Notes under the pieces: model-generated | Told to the model about the DNA's origin: nothing | The model's database searches: none | What the model saw: the letters and a program-made list of their open reading frames with translations, nothing else | Translations under genes and position numbers: made by a program | Part shown: piece by piece, positions 45,909 through 54,077 of the stretch | Numbering within the stretch: position 1 is the stretch's first letter | Layout: every line of letters starts with the position of its first letter | NCBI GenBank assembly: GCA_021323755.1 | Contig: JAJPKJ010000065.1 | Coordinates: forward strand, 124,001 to 188,000 | Direction of reading: 5' to 3' | DNA from: Chitinophagales bacterium | GTDB taxonomy: Bacteria > Bacteroidota > Bacteroidia > Chitinophagales > Chitinophagaceae | DNA length: 64,000 nt

Positions 45909-46970
45909 TTAATCGATAGGCAGTTCTATTCTTAGTGCATACCCCTTCCCAAGGCTGGTAATGATCTCCATCCTGCCGTTTTGCATGTCTGTTCGCCCTG
46001 CAATATTATGCAATCCAATGCCGTCTGAGGGCACTGGCTTACTGGTGTCGCAGCCAATGCCGTTATCGCTGATGCTGATGACCAATTTTCCCTCTGCGTT
46101 CTGAATGCAGATATTTGCCTCAGTTGCTTCGGAATGTTTTAAAATGTTACTTAATTGTTCCTGTACGATTCTGTAAATAGCAAGTTTTTTATCGGCGGTC
46201 AAATTTTCCGTGGCAGCATCGTCAATATGAAGACTCATGACCAGAGCGGTGTTAACCTTCATGCTATTTACCAATTCGCTGATGGCATCTTTCAAACAAA
46301 TATCCTTCATCGAACCAAGGATCAACGATTTCGAAACGGATCTTATTTCCCTGATGGCCTTTAGAATATATTCGTGGCTTTTGTAGAGTAGTTCTTTTTC
46401 GACCTCATCTTCACGTATGGCAACGTCCACATAAAGTTTGGCGGTGGCTAATATTTGGTTGATATTATCATGCAGTTCCCGCCCGATCAATTTTCTTTCT
46501 TTTTCCTGGGCTTGTATCGTGATCGTATTAATAAGTTTTTGTCTTTCTACTTCACGCTTTATCATTTCTTCCTGCAGTTTTTTTCTTTCGATACTGTATT
46601 CAATTGACTTGGCAAGAAGTGTTTCATCAAAACTTCCTTTCACCAAATAATCCTGTGCACCCAGTAAAATTGTTCGCAGGGCAAGCTGCTTATCGGTAAG
46701 TCCGGATAATACGATTATAGAAAGATGTGGAGCGGCTTCGCTAATGGATTGAAAAGATTCAATGCCTTTGCTGTCGGGAAGTGCAAGATCGAGAAATATT
46801 AGATCGGGATGATCATTTTCAAGAATGGTTAATGCTTTCTTTAAGCGGTTTACGTGGATTATATTTTTGGTAGGTAATCCTGTTTTGCGGATATATTCAT
46901 TCAACAAAATAAAATCCAGATCATTATCCTCAACAACGAGAATATTTAACGGGTTTTGATCAGATATCAT
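45909..46970 (-). CDS. Response regulator fused to HisKA_3 histidine kinase
   Basis: A 353-residue cytoplasmic protein that begins with a receiver domain (LNILVVEDNDLDFILLNEYI, acceptor Asp near 58 in LIFLDLALPDSKGIES). A coiled coil follows (about 130-155), then a NarX/DesK-type HisKA_3 dimerisation domain with His near 164 in ERKLIGRELHDNINQILA, and an HATPase domain ending ISDNGIGCDTSKPVPSDGIG. No sensor domain or membrane segment is present, so it is probably driven by phosphorylation of its own receiver. It is divergent from the kinase/regulator pair to the right, 129 bases away. Confidence 0.88.
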   Translation of the reverse strand: MISDQNPLNILVVEDNDLDFILLNEYIRKTGLPTKNIIHVNRLKKALTILENDHPDLIFLDLALPDSKGIESFQSISEAAPHLSIIVLSGLTDKQLALRTILLGAQDYLVKGSFDETLLAKSIEYSIERKKLQEEMIKREVERQKLINTITIQAQEKERKLIGRELHDNINQILATAKLYVDVAIREDEVEKELLYKSHEYILKAIREIRSVSKSLILGSMKDICLKDAISELVNSMKVNTALVMSLHIDDAATENLTADKKLAIYRIVQEQLSNILKHSEATEANICIQNAEGKLVISISDNGIGCDTSKPVPSDGIGLHNIAGRTDMQNGRMEIITSLGKGYALRIELPID

Positions 46971-47141
46971 GGGATACGAGTTTTAAATTAACGGATTAGT
47001 AATGCTGCGTCAAATCTATTGAGATTATATTGAATTTCTAATAGGGTTAATCCATTATGCTTTCCCAATAGTTTTTACTTATACCAGCCAAAAAAGATAT
47101 TGCGTAGATTAGATAGCGCAAAAAAAATCGTTCAATATTCC

Positions 47142-48755
47142 ATGAAAGGTTTCTCTATTTTCAGGTATATCCGAAATATATCCATTGCCAAAAAATTATA
47201 CTTCACTGTTGGCATAATGGCTTTGCTAATTGCGCTTGAACTCATGGTGCTTTTTTTCTCCATCAACACTTTGTCCTCGGTAAGAGCCTATGTCGGAGGC
47301 GAAGGGCTTTGGTCCAAAGCGCAAAAAGATGCGATGTACCACTTACTTACGTATGCGCGTAGCCGTGATGAAGATGATTACAAAAAATTTCTGGAATTCA
47401 TGAACGTACCCAATGGGGATCATAAAACCCTCGTTGAACTCAATAAAGCAAAACCGGATTTAAACGCCGCCCGCCAGGGATTCATCGAAGGCCGTAACGA
47501 CCCCGCAGATGTTGATGGGATGATAAAATTGTTCAGTCGCTTCAGTTCAAACGAATATATCCATAAGGCCATCATCGCCTGGACCAATGCCGACCAATTG
47601 GTGACTGAATTTGTTCCTATCGGGGAAAAACTTCATAAAGAGATCCTTTCCTCAGCACCATCGCAGGATAGAATTGACGCGATATTAAATGAGATCGATC
47701 CCCTCAATGCAAAACTCACCGTTTATGAAGATGCATTTTCTTTTGCGTTAGGAGAAGGTTCGCGTTGGCTCGAAAATGTCATTCTGAAACTATTATTTGT
47801 TGTTGCATTGACCGTTGAATGCACGGGATTACTACTGGCAATAACGGTAAGTCGCGGGATACAAAAAGGACTGGATGAAATTCTTGTGTCCGCGCAAGCC
47901 GTTGCGAAAGGCGACTTTCATCGGAAGGCCAGAATATTCTCTAAGGATGAGATCGGGATCCTTGCTAACACATTCAATCAGATGTCGCAGGAACTGGAGC
48001 AATTGCAGCATGAAATAAAGCGCACCAATACTGATCTGGAAAAGAAAGTGCTGCAAAGAACAATGGAGCTGGAAAGTAAGAATAAAGAGCTGGAACAATT
48101 CGCTTATGTGGCTTCTCACGATTTGCAGGAGCCGATAAGGACGACTTCAGGTTTCGTGGAGTTATTAAAGAAGCAATATTATGGCAGGCTTGACGAAAAT
48201 GCAGATAAATATATTGATTACATTTTGCAATCATCCGGCCGCATGAAAACGCTGATACAAGATCTGCTTGATTATTCGCGCATCGGAAGACAAAAAGAAT
48301 TCAGACCAGTAGATTGCTCACTTCTTATTAAGGAAGTGCTGGCTGATATGGACAAAAGCATCAGGGACAGCGAAACCATAATCATGCGGGAAGATCTGCC
48401 AACCATTAATGCTTATCCGACTGAACTCAAATTACTTTTCCAGAATCTCATTGCCAATTCGATAAAATTCAAAAGACCCGGAACTGCACCGGTGATAGAC
48501 ATTTGCGCAGCGAAAAAAAATAATTACTGGCAATTCTCCATTCGCGATAATGGAATAGGTATCGACGAAAAATATCACGAAAGAATATTTGTGATATTTC
48601 AGCGTCTGCATACCCGCAACGAATATGAAGGCTCGGGAATCGGGCTGGCACATTGCAAAAAAATTGCAGAATTACATGATGGAAGAATCTGGGTGGATTC
48701 TACCCCGGGACAAGGAAGCATTTTTCATTTTACCATTAATGAATCAGCATCATGA
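47142..48755 (+). CDS. Membrane sensor histidine kinase with HAMP domain
   Basis: A 537-residue kinase. Two membrane helices (about 17-40 and 210-235) flank a 170-residue periplasmic sensor rich in helices, with no family that I can name. HAMP (about 235-290) and a coiled coil follow. HisKA has His near 325 in FAYVASHDLQEPIRTTSGFV; HATPase has N-box LFQNLIANSIKFKRPG and G boxes IRDNGIGIDEKYH and EGSGIGLAHCKK. The open frame from a TTG at 47100 adds 14 residues; the ATG at 47142 is preferred. Its stop codon overlaps the next start (ATGA), so it is coupled to the response regulator. Confidence 0.9.
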   Translation: MKGFSIFRYIRNISIAKKLYFTVGIMALLIALELMVLFFSINTLSSVRAYVGGEGLWSKAQKDAMYHLLTYARSRDEDDYKKFLEFMNVPNGDHKTLVELNKAKPDLNAARQGFIEGRNDPADVDGMIKLFSRFSSNEYIHKAIIAWTNADQLVTEFVPIGEKLHKEILSSAPSQDRIDAILNEIDPLNAKLTVYEDAFSFALGEGSRWLENVILKLLFVVALTVECTGLLLAITVSRGIQKGLDEILVSAQAVAKGDFHRKARIFSKDEIGILANTFNQMSQELEQLQHEIKRTNTDLEKKVLQRTMELESKNKELEQFAYVASHDLQEPIRTTSGFVELLKKQYYGRLDENADKYIDYILQSSGRMKTLIQDLLDYSRIGRQKEFRPVDCSLLIKEVLADMDKSIRDSETIIMREDLPTINAYPTELKLLFQNLIANSIKFKRPGTAPVIDICAAKKNNYWQFSIRDNGIGIDEKYHERIFVIFQRLHTRNEYEGSGIGLAHCKKIAELHDGRIWVDSTPGQGSIFHFTINESAS

Positions 48756-49171
48756 CAAACAAAAAATTAAATTCGGTTCTACTTATCGACGATGATGAAC
48801 CTACTACTTTCATGTATAAACTGGTCCTGGAAGAAAGTGGTTGCACCAAACAAATACATGTTGCACAGGGAGGAGCTGAAGCCCTTAATTTCTTAAATCT
48901 TTCAGATGATCATGTGAACGATAAAAATTACCCCGATCTTATCTTTCTAGATATTAATATGCCCCGCATGGATGGATGGGAATTTCTTGAGCAATACAAA
49001 GAATTGAATAATGGAAAAAAGAAACCTACCATAATCATCATGCTCAGCACTTCACTTAATCCGGATGACGAGACCCGCGCATTAAATATTGCTGAAGTCG
49101 CCGCGTTCAAACACAAACCCCTTACCGCTGGCACCGTTCGCGAGATCGTCGCGAAATATTTTCCAGAATAG
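48752..49171 (+). CDS. Single-domain response regulator (Rcp1-like)
   Basis: A 139-residue stand-alone receiver domain with acidic pair in VLLIDDDEPTTFMYKLVLEE, acceptor Asp near residue 66 in LIFLDINMPRMDGWEFLEQY, Ser/Thr in MLSTS and the lysine in FKHKPLTAG. No DNA-binding domain, so it probably acts by protein contact or phosphorelay. Its ATG overlaps the stop of the HAMP kinase gene by four bases, which makes the kinase its likely partner. Confidence 0.92.
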   Translation: MTNKKLNSVLLIDDDEPTTFMYKLVLEESGCTKQIHVAQGGAEALNFLNLSDDHVNDKNYPDLIFLDINMPRMDGWEFLEQYKELNNGKKKPTIIIMLSTSLNPDDETRALNIAEVAAFKHKPLTAGTVREIVAKYFPE

Positions 49172-49292
49172 TCCCACTTTTCAGTTTTTAGATTATTGGC
49201 TGTTGGACATTAGCAAGAGTGATCTGCTAATGATCTGAGATCTTCGGCTTAAAAGAGCAAAAAGAAAATAAATTTGCGCAGTTAATCAACTG

Positions 49293-49330
49293 CATATATA
49301 TTTGCAGCCAATCAACTGCAAATATATATG
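49293..49330 (+). promoter_or_regulatory. Operator and -7 box of the ArsR/SRPBCC operon
   Basis: A perfect 14-bp inverted repeat, CATATATATTTGCA (49293-49306) and TGCAAATATATATG (49317-49330), with a 10-base spacer. The left arm contains a full -7 box, TATATTTG (49297-49304), and the right arm runs into the start codon of the ArsR gene at 49328. A second TAAATTTG box is at 49269-49276. An 11-base direct repeat AATCAACTGCA (49284-49294 and 49310-49320) overlaps the inverted repeat. This fits autoregulation by the ArsR repressor. Confidence 0.7.
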
Positions 49331-49633
49331 AGACGAGACATTTTCCAGGCTATTGCCGATCCTACGCGCAGAGCCATATTGAGCTTGCTTGTGCTGGGAG
49401 CCATGACCCCCAATGCTATTGCGGAACACTTCGACAGTGCAAGACAGACAATCTCAAAGCATATTCAGATACTAACGGAATGCGAAGTATTGATACAGAA
49501 AAGGACCGGAAGAGAAATATATTATCACTTTAACCCCCAAAAAATGAAAGAGATCGATATTTGGCTGGAACGCTTCCGCAAGACCTGGGAGGACCGCTTT
49601 GATCAGTTAGACAATCTATTAAAGGACTTATAA
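49328..49633 (+). CDS. ArsR family transcriptional regulator
   Basis: A 101-residue winged-helix repressor: [20 protein letters not shown], then the recognition helix region [20 protein letters not shown] and wing [17 protein letters not shown]. It lacks the CxC metal motif of metal-sensing ArsR proteins, and it belongs to the group encoded next to SRPBCC (AHSA1) genes. An inverted repeat covers its promoter and start codon, so it should repress itself and the two genes that follow within 12 and 10 bases. Confidence 0.9.
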   Translation: MRRDIFQAIADPTRRAILSLLVLGAMTPNAIAEHFDSARQTISKHIQILTECEVLIQKRTGREIYYHFNPQKMKEIDIWLERFRKTWEDRFDQLDNLLKDL

Positions 49634-49645
49634 AGCTAAAAAATC

Positions 49646-50134
49646 ATGACAAACAATTTTGTATTCGAAAAAGACCTTGCTGCTAAAAAGATCCATGTAG
49701 TGCGCGAATTTAACGCGCCCATTGAAAAAGTATGGAAAGCCTGGACTGATCCTGATATACTTCAAAAATGGTGGGGACCGAAACCCTGGGTGGCTATAAC
49801 AAAAACAATGGATTTTTCCGTTGGCGGATCCTGGTTGTATTCCATGGTCGGCCCGGATGGACAGAAACACTGGAGCCATGTAAGGTTTACTGCTATTGAA
49901 GACGGAACTCGCTTTGCGGCCGATGCTGTATTCTCGGATGAAAATGGCGACTCTGCGCCAGGAGCTCCAGTAGGGCATTGGGATAATAAATTTATAGCTG
50001 TGGGGAATAAAACCAAGGTGGTGGTCGACCTAAGCTTTGATGAAGAGGCAAGCATAAAAATGATGGTGGAAATGGGCTTTGAAGGTGGCTTTACGATTGG
50101 CCTAAATCAACTGCAAGAACTATTCGCTTCTTAA
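49646..50134 (+). CDS. SRPBCC (AHSA1-like) domain protein
   Basis: A 162-residue START-fold protein. The AHSA1 pattern is visible at the start (VREFNAPIEKVWKAWTDPDI, LQKWWGPKPW) and in the central MDFSVGGSWLYSMVGPDG. The end (GFEGGFTIGLNQLQELFAS) is the amphipathic C-terminal helix that closes the hydrophobic pocket. It is the usual partner of such ArsR genes; ligand unknown. Confidence 0.88.
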   Translation: MTNNFVFEKDLAAKKIHVVREFNAPIEKVWKAWTDPDILQKWWGPKPWVAITKTMDFSVGGSWLYSMVGPDGQKHWSHVRFTAIEDGTRFAADAVFSDENGDSAPGAPVGHWDNKFIAVGNKTKVVVDLSFDEEASIKMMVEMGFEGGFTIGLNQLQELFAS

Positions 50135-50144
50135 AATAAATACC

Positions 50145-50717
50145 ATGCGAAAATTAAAATTACAGGTGCAAATGACCCTTGATGGTTTTGCAGCCGGGCC
50201 AAATGGTGAAAATGACTGGGTGTTCATTTCCGGCCCTGATGCGGCCGGCTTTCAGAAAATAATTGACCTGGCTGAGAGCAGTGACACACTTTTGCTGGGA
50301 CGCAAGACAGCCCAGGAAGGAGGATTCATCAAACACTGGGAAAATATAGCCGATAACCAGACCGACGGGCCGCAAAAAACTTTAGGGCAATTGATAGTAA
50401 CCATGCACAAGATTGTCTTTAGCCGGGCCGAGCCGGTTATCAGTGGCAGGAACGTGAAATTAGCAAGCGAGGACCTGGTCACTGCCGTACAGGTGCTGAA
50501 GGAAGAACCCGGCAAGGATATCCTTGTTTACGGCGGAGTCAATTTTGTAAGTTCGCTGATAAGCCTGGATCTTATTGATGAATATTTTATTTTCACTTGC
50601 CCGGTTGCTATTGGCAATGGGCTTTCAATTTTTAAGGAGAAAAAGATCCTGAAATTAGAAAGTTCAATCGCTTTTAAGAATGGAAAGGTGCTTAATAAAT
50701 ACCTTCCGGAGGCATAG
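50145..50717 (+). CDS. Dihydrofolate reductase family protein (RibD C-terminal type)
   Basis: A 190-residue protein with a Rossmann-like DHFR/RibD reductase fold: LKLQVQMTLDGFAAGPNGEN, TLLLGRKTAQEGG, GKDILVYGGVNFVSSLISL and DEYFIFTCPVAIGNG. Such proteins probably reduce small molecules with NADPH; a true folate role is not implied. It is the third gene of the ArsR operon and is followed by the shared terminator near 50.85 kb. Confidence 0.85.
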   Translation: MRKLKLQVQMTLDGFAAGPNGENDWVFISGPDAAGFQKIIDLAESSDTLLLGRKTAQEGGFIKHWENIADNQTDGPQKTLGQLIVTMHKIVFSRAEPVISGRNVKLASEDLVTAVQVLKEEPGKDILVYGGVNFVSSLISLDLIDEYFIFTCPVAIGNGLSIFKEKKILKLESSIAFKNGKVLNKYLPEA

Positions 50718-50840
50718 GGCGGTTCGATTTGCGCAACATAGTTCGCGATCTAAAACGATGGGCACTGTTTAGCAATAATCGATATTTTAATACAATTCTT
50801 CGGACTGGGGTCCAGGCAATATCAAATTATAGAGTATAAA

Positions 50841-50868
50841 AAAGCCTCACGGAAATGTGAGGCTTTTT
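50841..50868. terminator. Terminator next to the tRNA-Asn fragment
   Basis: A perfect 10-bp stem, AAAGCCTCAC/GTGAGGCTTT, with loop GGAAAT, T-rich on both strands. It lies directly beyond the 3' end of the displaced tRNA fragment, so it was probably the original terminator of the chromosomal tRNA-Asn. It now also ends the reductase operon. Confidence 0.8.
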
Positions 50869-50869
50869 C

Positions 50870-50912
50870 GCTCCCCCTGCTGGACTTGAACCAGCGACCC
50901 TCTGATTAACAG
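50870..50912 (-). repeat. Displaced tRNA-Asn 3' fragment (att repeat, left)
   Basis: 43 bases identical to the tRNA-Asn gene from the 5' side of the anticodon loop to the end of the acceptor stem (compare 62549-62591). The identity stops abruptly at 50913, where the 5' half of a tRNA would be expected. It is therefore an attachment-site scar, not a working tRNA. Confidence 0.9.
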
Positions 50913-51193
50913 CATGCCTCTGAGGTTAATCAATTTTAATCGTCTGAATCGGGACTTATTTTTAAGCAAAAAAATTATTGTTTGACAAAGCGAAATGATT
51001 TTCTACAATTCGAATTAGAAACTTTTATTTAACAATAATTTATAGTTCTATTTATTCCGATTGCAAGTCGCAAAAATCAACCTAACCACATTCAATTTTT
51101 GACCAAGGTCTGATTCCGGGGGAGCTTACATTCTTACAAAACGACATGAAGATTGTAATTTTCAAATATTTAAAGGAATAAAATCAAACCAAA

Positions 51194-52870
51194 TTATTTT
51201 CTGGATTTTTTTGTCTTCGTTTCTTGAAGAAGTCTGCTAATATTTTTTAAAATATTAATAACCTCTTTTGCTGAAATTGCAAATGAATCGATCGCTTCTT
51301 TTCGATTTTTTCTAATATATTCCATAACACTAAGCATAAGGTCTGCTTTGCTCTGTTGTTTTTGGTCCTTATTTCTGTCTGCACCAAATTTTTTTAAAAT
51401 TTGGTCAAACTCTTTTTTGAATGGTAAGGGATAATATTCTTCAAAATTTTTTTCGGAGAGGTTTATAAAATGTCTTTCAGGCCAATCAGGAAATTTTTCG
51501 GACATTTTTTTTAATACCTCTTTTCCTGTTGAATCACCATCCGCAATTATCCACGCTTTGTGTTTATACATTGGAGATGTATGTATGTATTTAAATAAGC
51601 TAAGAAAAGAGTCAAACATTTTTGAGATATTGCCCGTTCCAGCTGTTGATATGGTCCTTACTTTATTAATCAGCTCGGGCACAAATTCTGGGATCAAAAA
51701 ATCTCTCACAATTTGTTCTGCCGAAGCTTCTTCAAATAAAATATATGATGTGTATAGATCAAAATCAAATAGCTCATAACCAAGTTTTGTCAAGACCTCA
51801 AGCCGTTCCTTTGGTTTATTCTCAACCTCTTTAATTGTTGAAAAGGGGATTTTGTATTTTTTCCCTTTCGGAGCATCAATAAGATCCAGATCCGTAAAAA
51901 ATATTTTTGTTTCTGGGTGATTAGCGAGATATTTTAAAACAATATTTGAATGTGTCGTAATTATGAATTGATTATTTCCTGCCTTACTAATAATTATCTC
52001 AAGTAATTTTTTCAAAGCTTCAGGATGGATATCATTTTCTAATTCCTCTATAAGAAACAATTTATTGTTTTCAGTCAAAAGTATCGACAACAGCCCTAAT
52101 ATATTTGCAACTCCTTCCCCCATTGACTCTATATAAATTGTGTCCTTTATCCGAACGAACATCCCTAGTCTATCTCCACTATTTTGATCGCCCGGCACTT
52201 TTCCAGGAGCAAAGCCCAAAATGTCTTTACATATTGCTCTATACTGTTCGGTATATGGGTGGGTGCTATTTTCAAGGTTTTGAATTCGGGAAGAGAGGTT
52301 ATAAAATTGTTCTGCAATTCCATAGGCCGATTGCCGTCCTCCTTGATTGCTGTAATTACTTACCTTTCTTTTTGCAAGGAAGGGATAAATAAAATTGTCT
52401 TCGTCTTCCATAGATGGAAAACCTATGAATAAATTCATTTTGTCGTCTAATGGAATCTGACCTGAATTGTGAACAATCTTTATATCATTATCTAATAATG
52501 AAACCTTATAGTCATTCCCAGAGAATTGGAACTGCTCGAATTCCTTGCCTTTTCGATCATTCCATAACGCAAATACGATATCCTGTTTTTCCCCAACTGT
52601 TATCACAGGATTATCATTTGCCTGAAATAAAGAGTGTTCTTCTTCATTAATTTTATCCAATTGAATATGAATTTTGCCCGTCTTTTCTGTTTTGCGAACA
52701 TCTTCTTTACTAATACCAGTAAGACCATTTTGTAATTTTTGCAGTGCGCGAAGGATGGTGCTTTTCCCAGAATTGTTCGTACCGATAATAATATTTATGC
52801 CTTTTGAAAACTCTAATGAAGTTTTTGGAAAGCTCCGGATATTTAAAAGTTGTAATTTTCTTACATACAT
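51194..52870 (-). CDS. OLD-like ATP-dependent endonuclease (AAA ATPase + TOPRIM)
   Basis: A 558-residue protein with an ABC-type ATPase domain: Walker A GTNNSGKST (30-38), signature SMGEG (249-253), Walker B LFLIEELE (271-278) and H-loop His 307 in TTHSN. A TOPRIM nuclease domain follows, with Glu near 380 (ILFEEASAEQ) and DGD at 444-446 (IIADGDSTGK). This is the layout of overcoming-lysogenization-defect (OLD) nucleases and of GajA of the Gabija system. No GajB helicase is next to it, so it is a class 1, solitary type. The ATG at 52870 is preferred to 52903, which adds 11 residues before the conserved MYVRKLQL start. It is divergent from the HindIII-like gene. Confidence 0.85.
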   Translation of the reverse strand: MYVRKLQLLNIRSFPKTSLEFSKGINIIIGTNNSGKSTILRALQKLQNGLTGISKEDVRKTEKTGKIHIQLDKINEEEHSLFQANDNPVITVGEKQDIVFALWNDRKGKEFEQFQFSGNDYKVSLLDNDIKIVHNSGQIPLDDKMNLFIGFPSMEDEDNFIYPFLAKRKVSNYSNQGGRQSAYGIAEQFYNLSSRIQNLENSTHPYTEQYRAICKDILGFAPGKVPGDQNSGDRLGMFVRIKDTIYIESMGEGVANILGLLSILLTENNKLFLIEELENDIHPEALKKLLEIIISKAGNNQFIITTHSNIVLKYLANHPETKIFFTDLDLIDAPKGKKYKIPFSTIKEVENKPKERLEVLTKLGYELFDFDLYTSYILFEEASAEQIVRDFLIPEFVPELINKVRTISTAGTGNISKMFDSFLSLFKYIHTSPMYKHKAWIIADGDSTGKEVLKKMSEKFPDWPERHFINLSEKNFEEYYPLPFKKEFDQILKKFGADRNKDQKQQSKADLMLSVMEYIRKNRKEAIDSFAISAKEVINILKNISRLLQETKTKKSRK

Positions 52871-53024
52871 GATAAAACATATTTTGTTAAATAAATAATG
52901 CAAAGATTAGTTGCTTCTTACAAGTATCGAAATATGATTTCCGTTAATTGGAAAATTTGAATTACTCAAATTAAATTTGTTGTATAAGAAAACCATTAGC
53001 ATAGCTTTTTCTTAATTACAAGCC

Positions 53025-53032
53025 TATATTTG
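53025..53032 (+). promoter_or_regulatory. -7 box for the HindIII-like endonuclease
   Basis: TATATTTG is a full match to TAnnTTTG, 34 bases before the start codon at 53067. The 196-base divergent region also holds a small inverted repeat CAAATT-A-AATTTG (52967-52979) that could be an operator, but the sequence is very AT-rich, so chance is possible. Confidence 0.45.
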
Positions 53033-53066
53033 CACATATTTTAATAGCTTTTTTGACTCTTATTAA

Positions 53067-54077
53067 ATGAAAGAAGGTTTAATACATTTTTATGGCAAAG
53101 ATTTTACTACGGAAACGAGGATTTACTATTATGATTTTATTGAAAATTTTATTGCGGATAATGTAAAAGACTGGTCAAAGCCGCCCGAAACAGAAAAAAT
53201 TGCAGACGCTTTTGGAATTGTAATTAGCAAATTCGCAATTGAAGATTTTGCTTTTTTACTTTCACATACAGGGTATATTCCAGAATTTTATGAACATGAC
53301 TCTTCGCAGGAAACTCTTTACTCGAAACTTATTGAGGTCTTGGTTTGCGAATGGGCAAAAAGAATTGGTTTTAAAGATTCATATATACAAAAGCAAAAAG
53401 CAAGTAAAGAAGATGTTACAATCCAAATAAAAGATATTGTGATAGTGTGTGATGCAAAAAGTTATCGACTAGGACGAAGTCAAGCTGCACCGAATGTAAA
53501 AGACACGATCAAAAAAGCGGACTATGAAAAGTGGCAAGAATGGTGGCATTTAAGTGAACCGCATGTAGATTATGGTAAATTCAAATCTATTGGAGGGCTT
53601 ATAACTTTCCCGTCACTACATAGATGGAAAGGTTCGAGTGACGCTTATCTATATTCAACAGATAAGAATAAGCCCATTGTAATAATTTTTTATGAGCATC
53701 TTGCATACTTTCTACTTCGGGGTTATGATTATCAAATATTAATTAATCTGATAAATGATTATCCAAAATTATTTCCAGCTGCCTCAAAGAATCAACATTC
53801 TTATTTTGAAACGATTCTAAAAAATATGTTTATAAAAGATTGGGACGATTTCTTCGAGTATTTAAAACTTTTTGCAGAGAATGTAAAGGAAAAAGTAATT
53901 CACACGATTGACAGAATATCAATACATTTAGAAGAATCCAAGAAAAGAATTAATATGGAGATTGAAGCTATAGAAGTTAGTAAGTTAAAAGAATATTTAA
54001 TAGAATCGCGCTTGGAAAATGAATGTGGACAAATACTTAAACAACTTGAGAATATAAAGAAATTTAGGACCTATTGA
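53067..54077 (+). CDS. HindIII-family type II restriction endonuclease
   Basis: A 336-residue protein that matches HindIII over its catalytic core. Shared blocks are GYIPEFYEHDSSQETLYSK (HindIII: GILPEAIKPSSTQEKLFSK), Asp116 in KEDVTIQI (HindIII GDVIAL), VCDAKSYRLGRSQ with Asp129 and Lys131 (HindIII VADAKSFRLSRTA), and YEHLAYFLL (HindIII WEHLAILL). The PD-(D/E)xK residues are therefore present. Recognition of AAGCTT is possible but not certain, since specificity can shift within the family. The C-terminal 110 residues are helical and less similar. It is convergent with the DUF1156 methyltransferase gene, overlapping by 7 bases. Confidence 0.85.
   Translation: MKEGLIHFYGKDFTTETRIYYYDFIENFIADNVKDWSKPPETEKIADAFGIVISKFAIEDFAFLLSHTGYIPEFYEHDSSQETLYSKLIEVLVCEWAKRIGFKDSYIQKQKASKEDVTIQIKDIVIVCDAKSYRLGRSQAAPNVKDTIKKADYEKWQEWWHLSEPHVDYGKFKSIGGLITFPSLHRWKGSSDAYLYSTDKNKPIVIIFYEHLAYFLLRGYDYQILINLINDYPKLFPAASKNQHSYFETILKNMFIKDWDDFFEYLKLFAENVKEKVIHTIDRISIHLEESKKRINMEIEAIEVSKLKEYLIESRLENECGQILKQLENIKKFRTY

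Larger units (their letters stand above)
50718..51193. other. Chromosome/island junction, 476 bases with no gene
   Basis: From left to right: about 120 bases of untranslated sequence after the reductase gene, a terminator hairpin (50841-50866), the 43-base tRNA-Asn 3' fragment (50870-50912), then 280 AT-rich bases of island sequence up to the OLD-like gene. No protein-coding frame was found in it. Confidence 0.7.

Noticed and set aside
51007-51016. AATTCGAATT near both island ends (also 62305-62314) as a recombination signal
   Set aside because: The distances from the two repeats differ (about 95 and 235 bases) and a 10-base AT-rich palindrome is expected by chance. There is no further identity around it.
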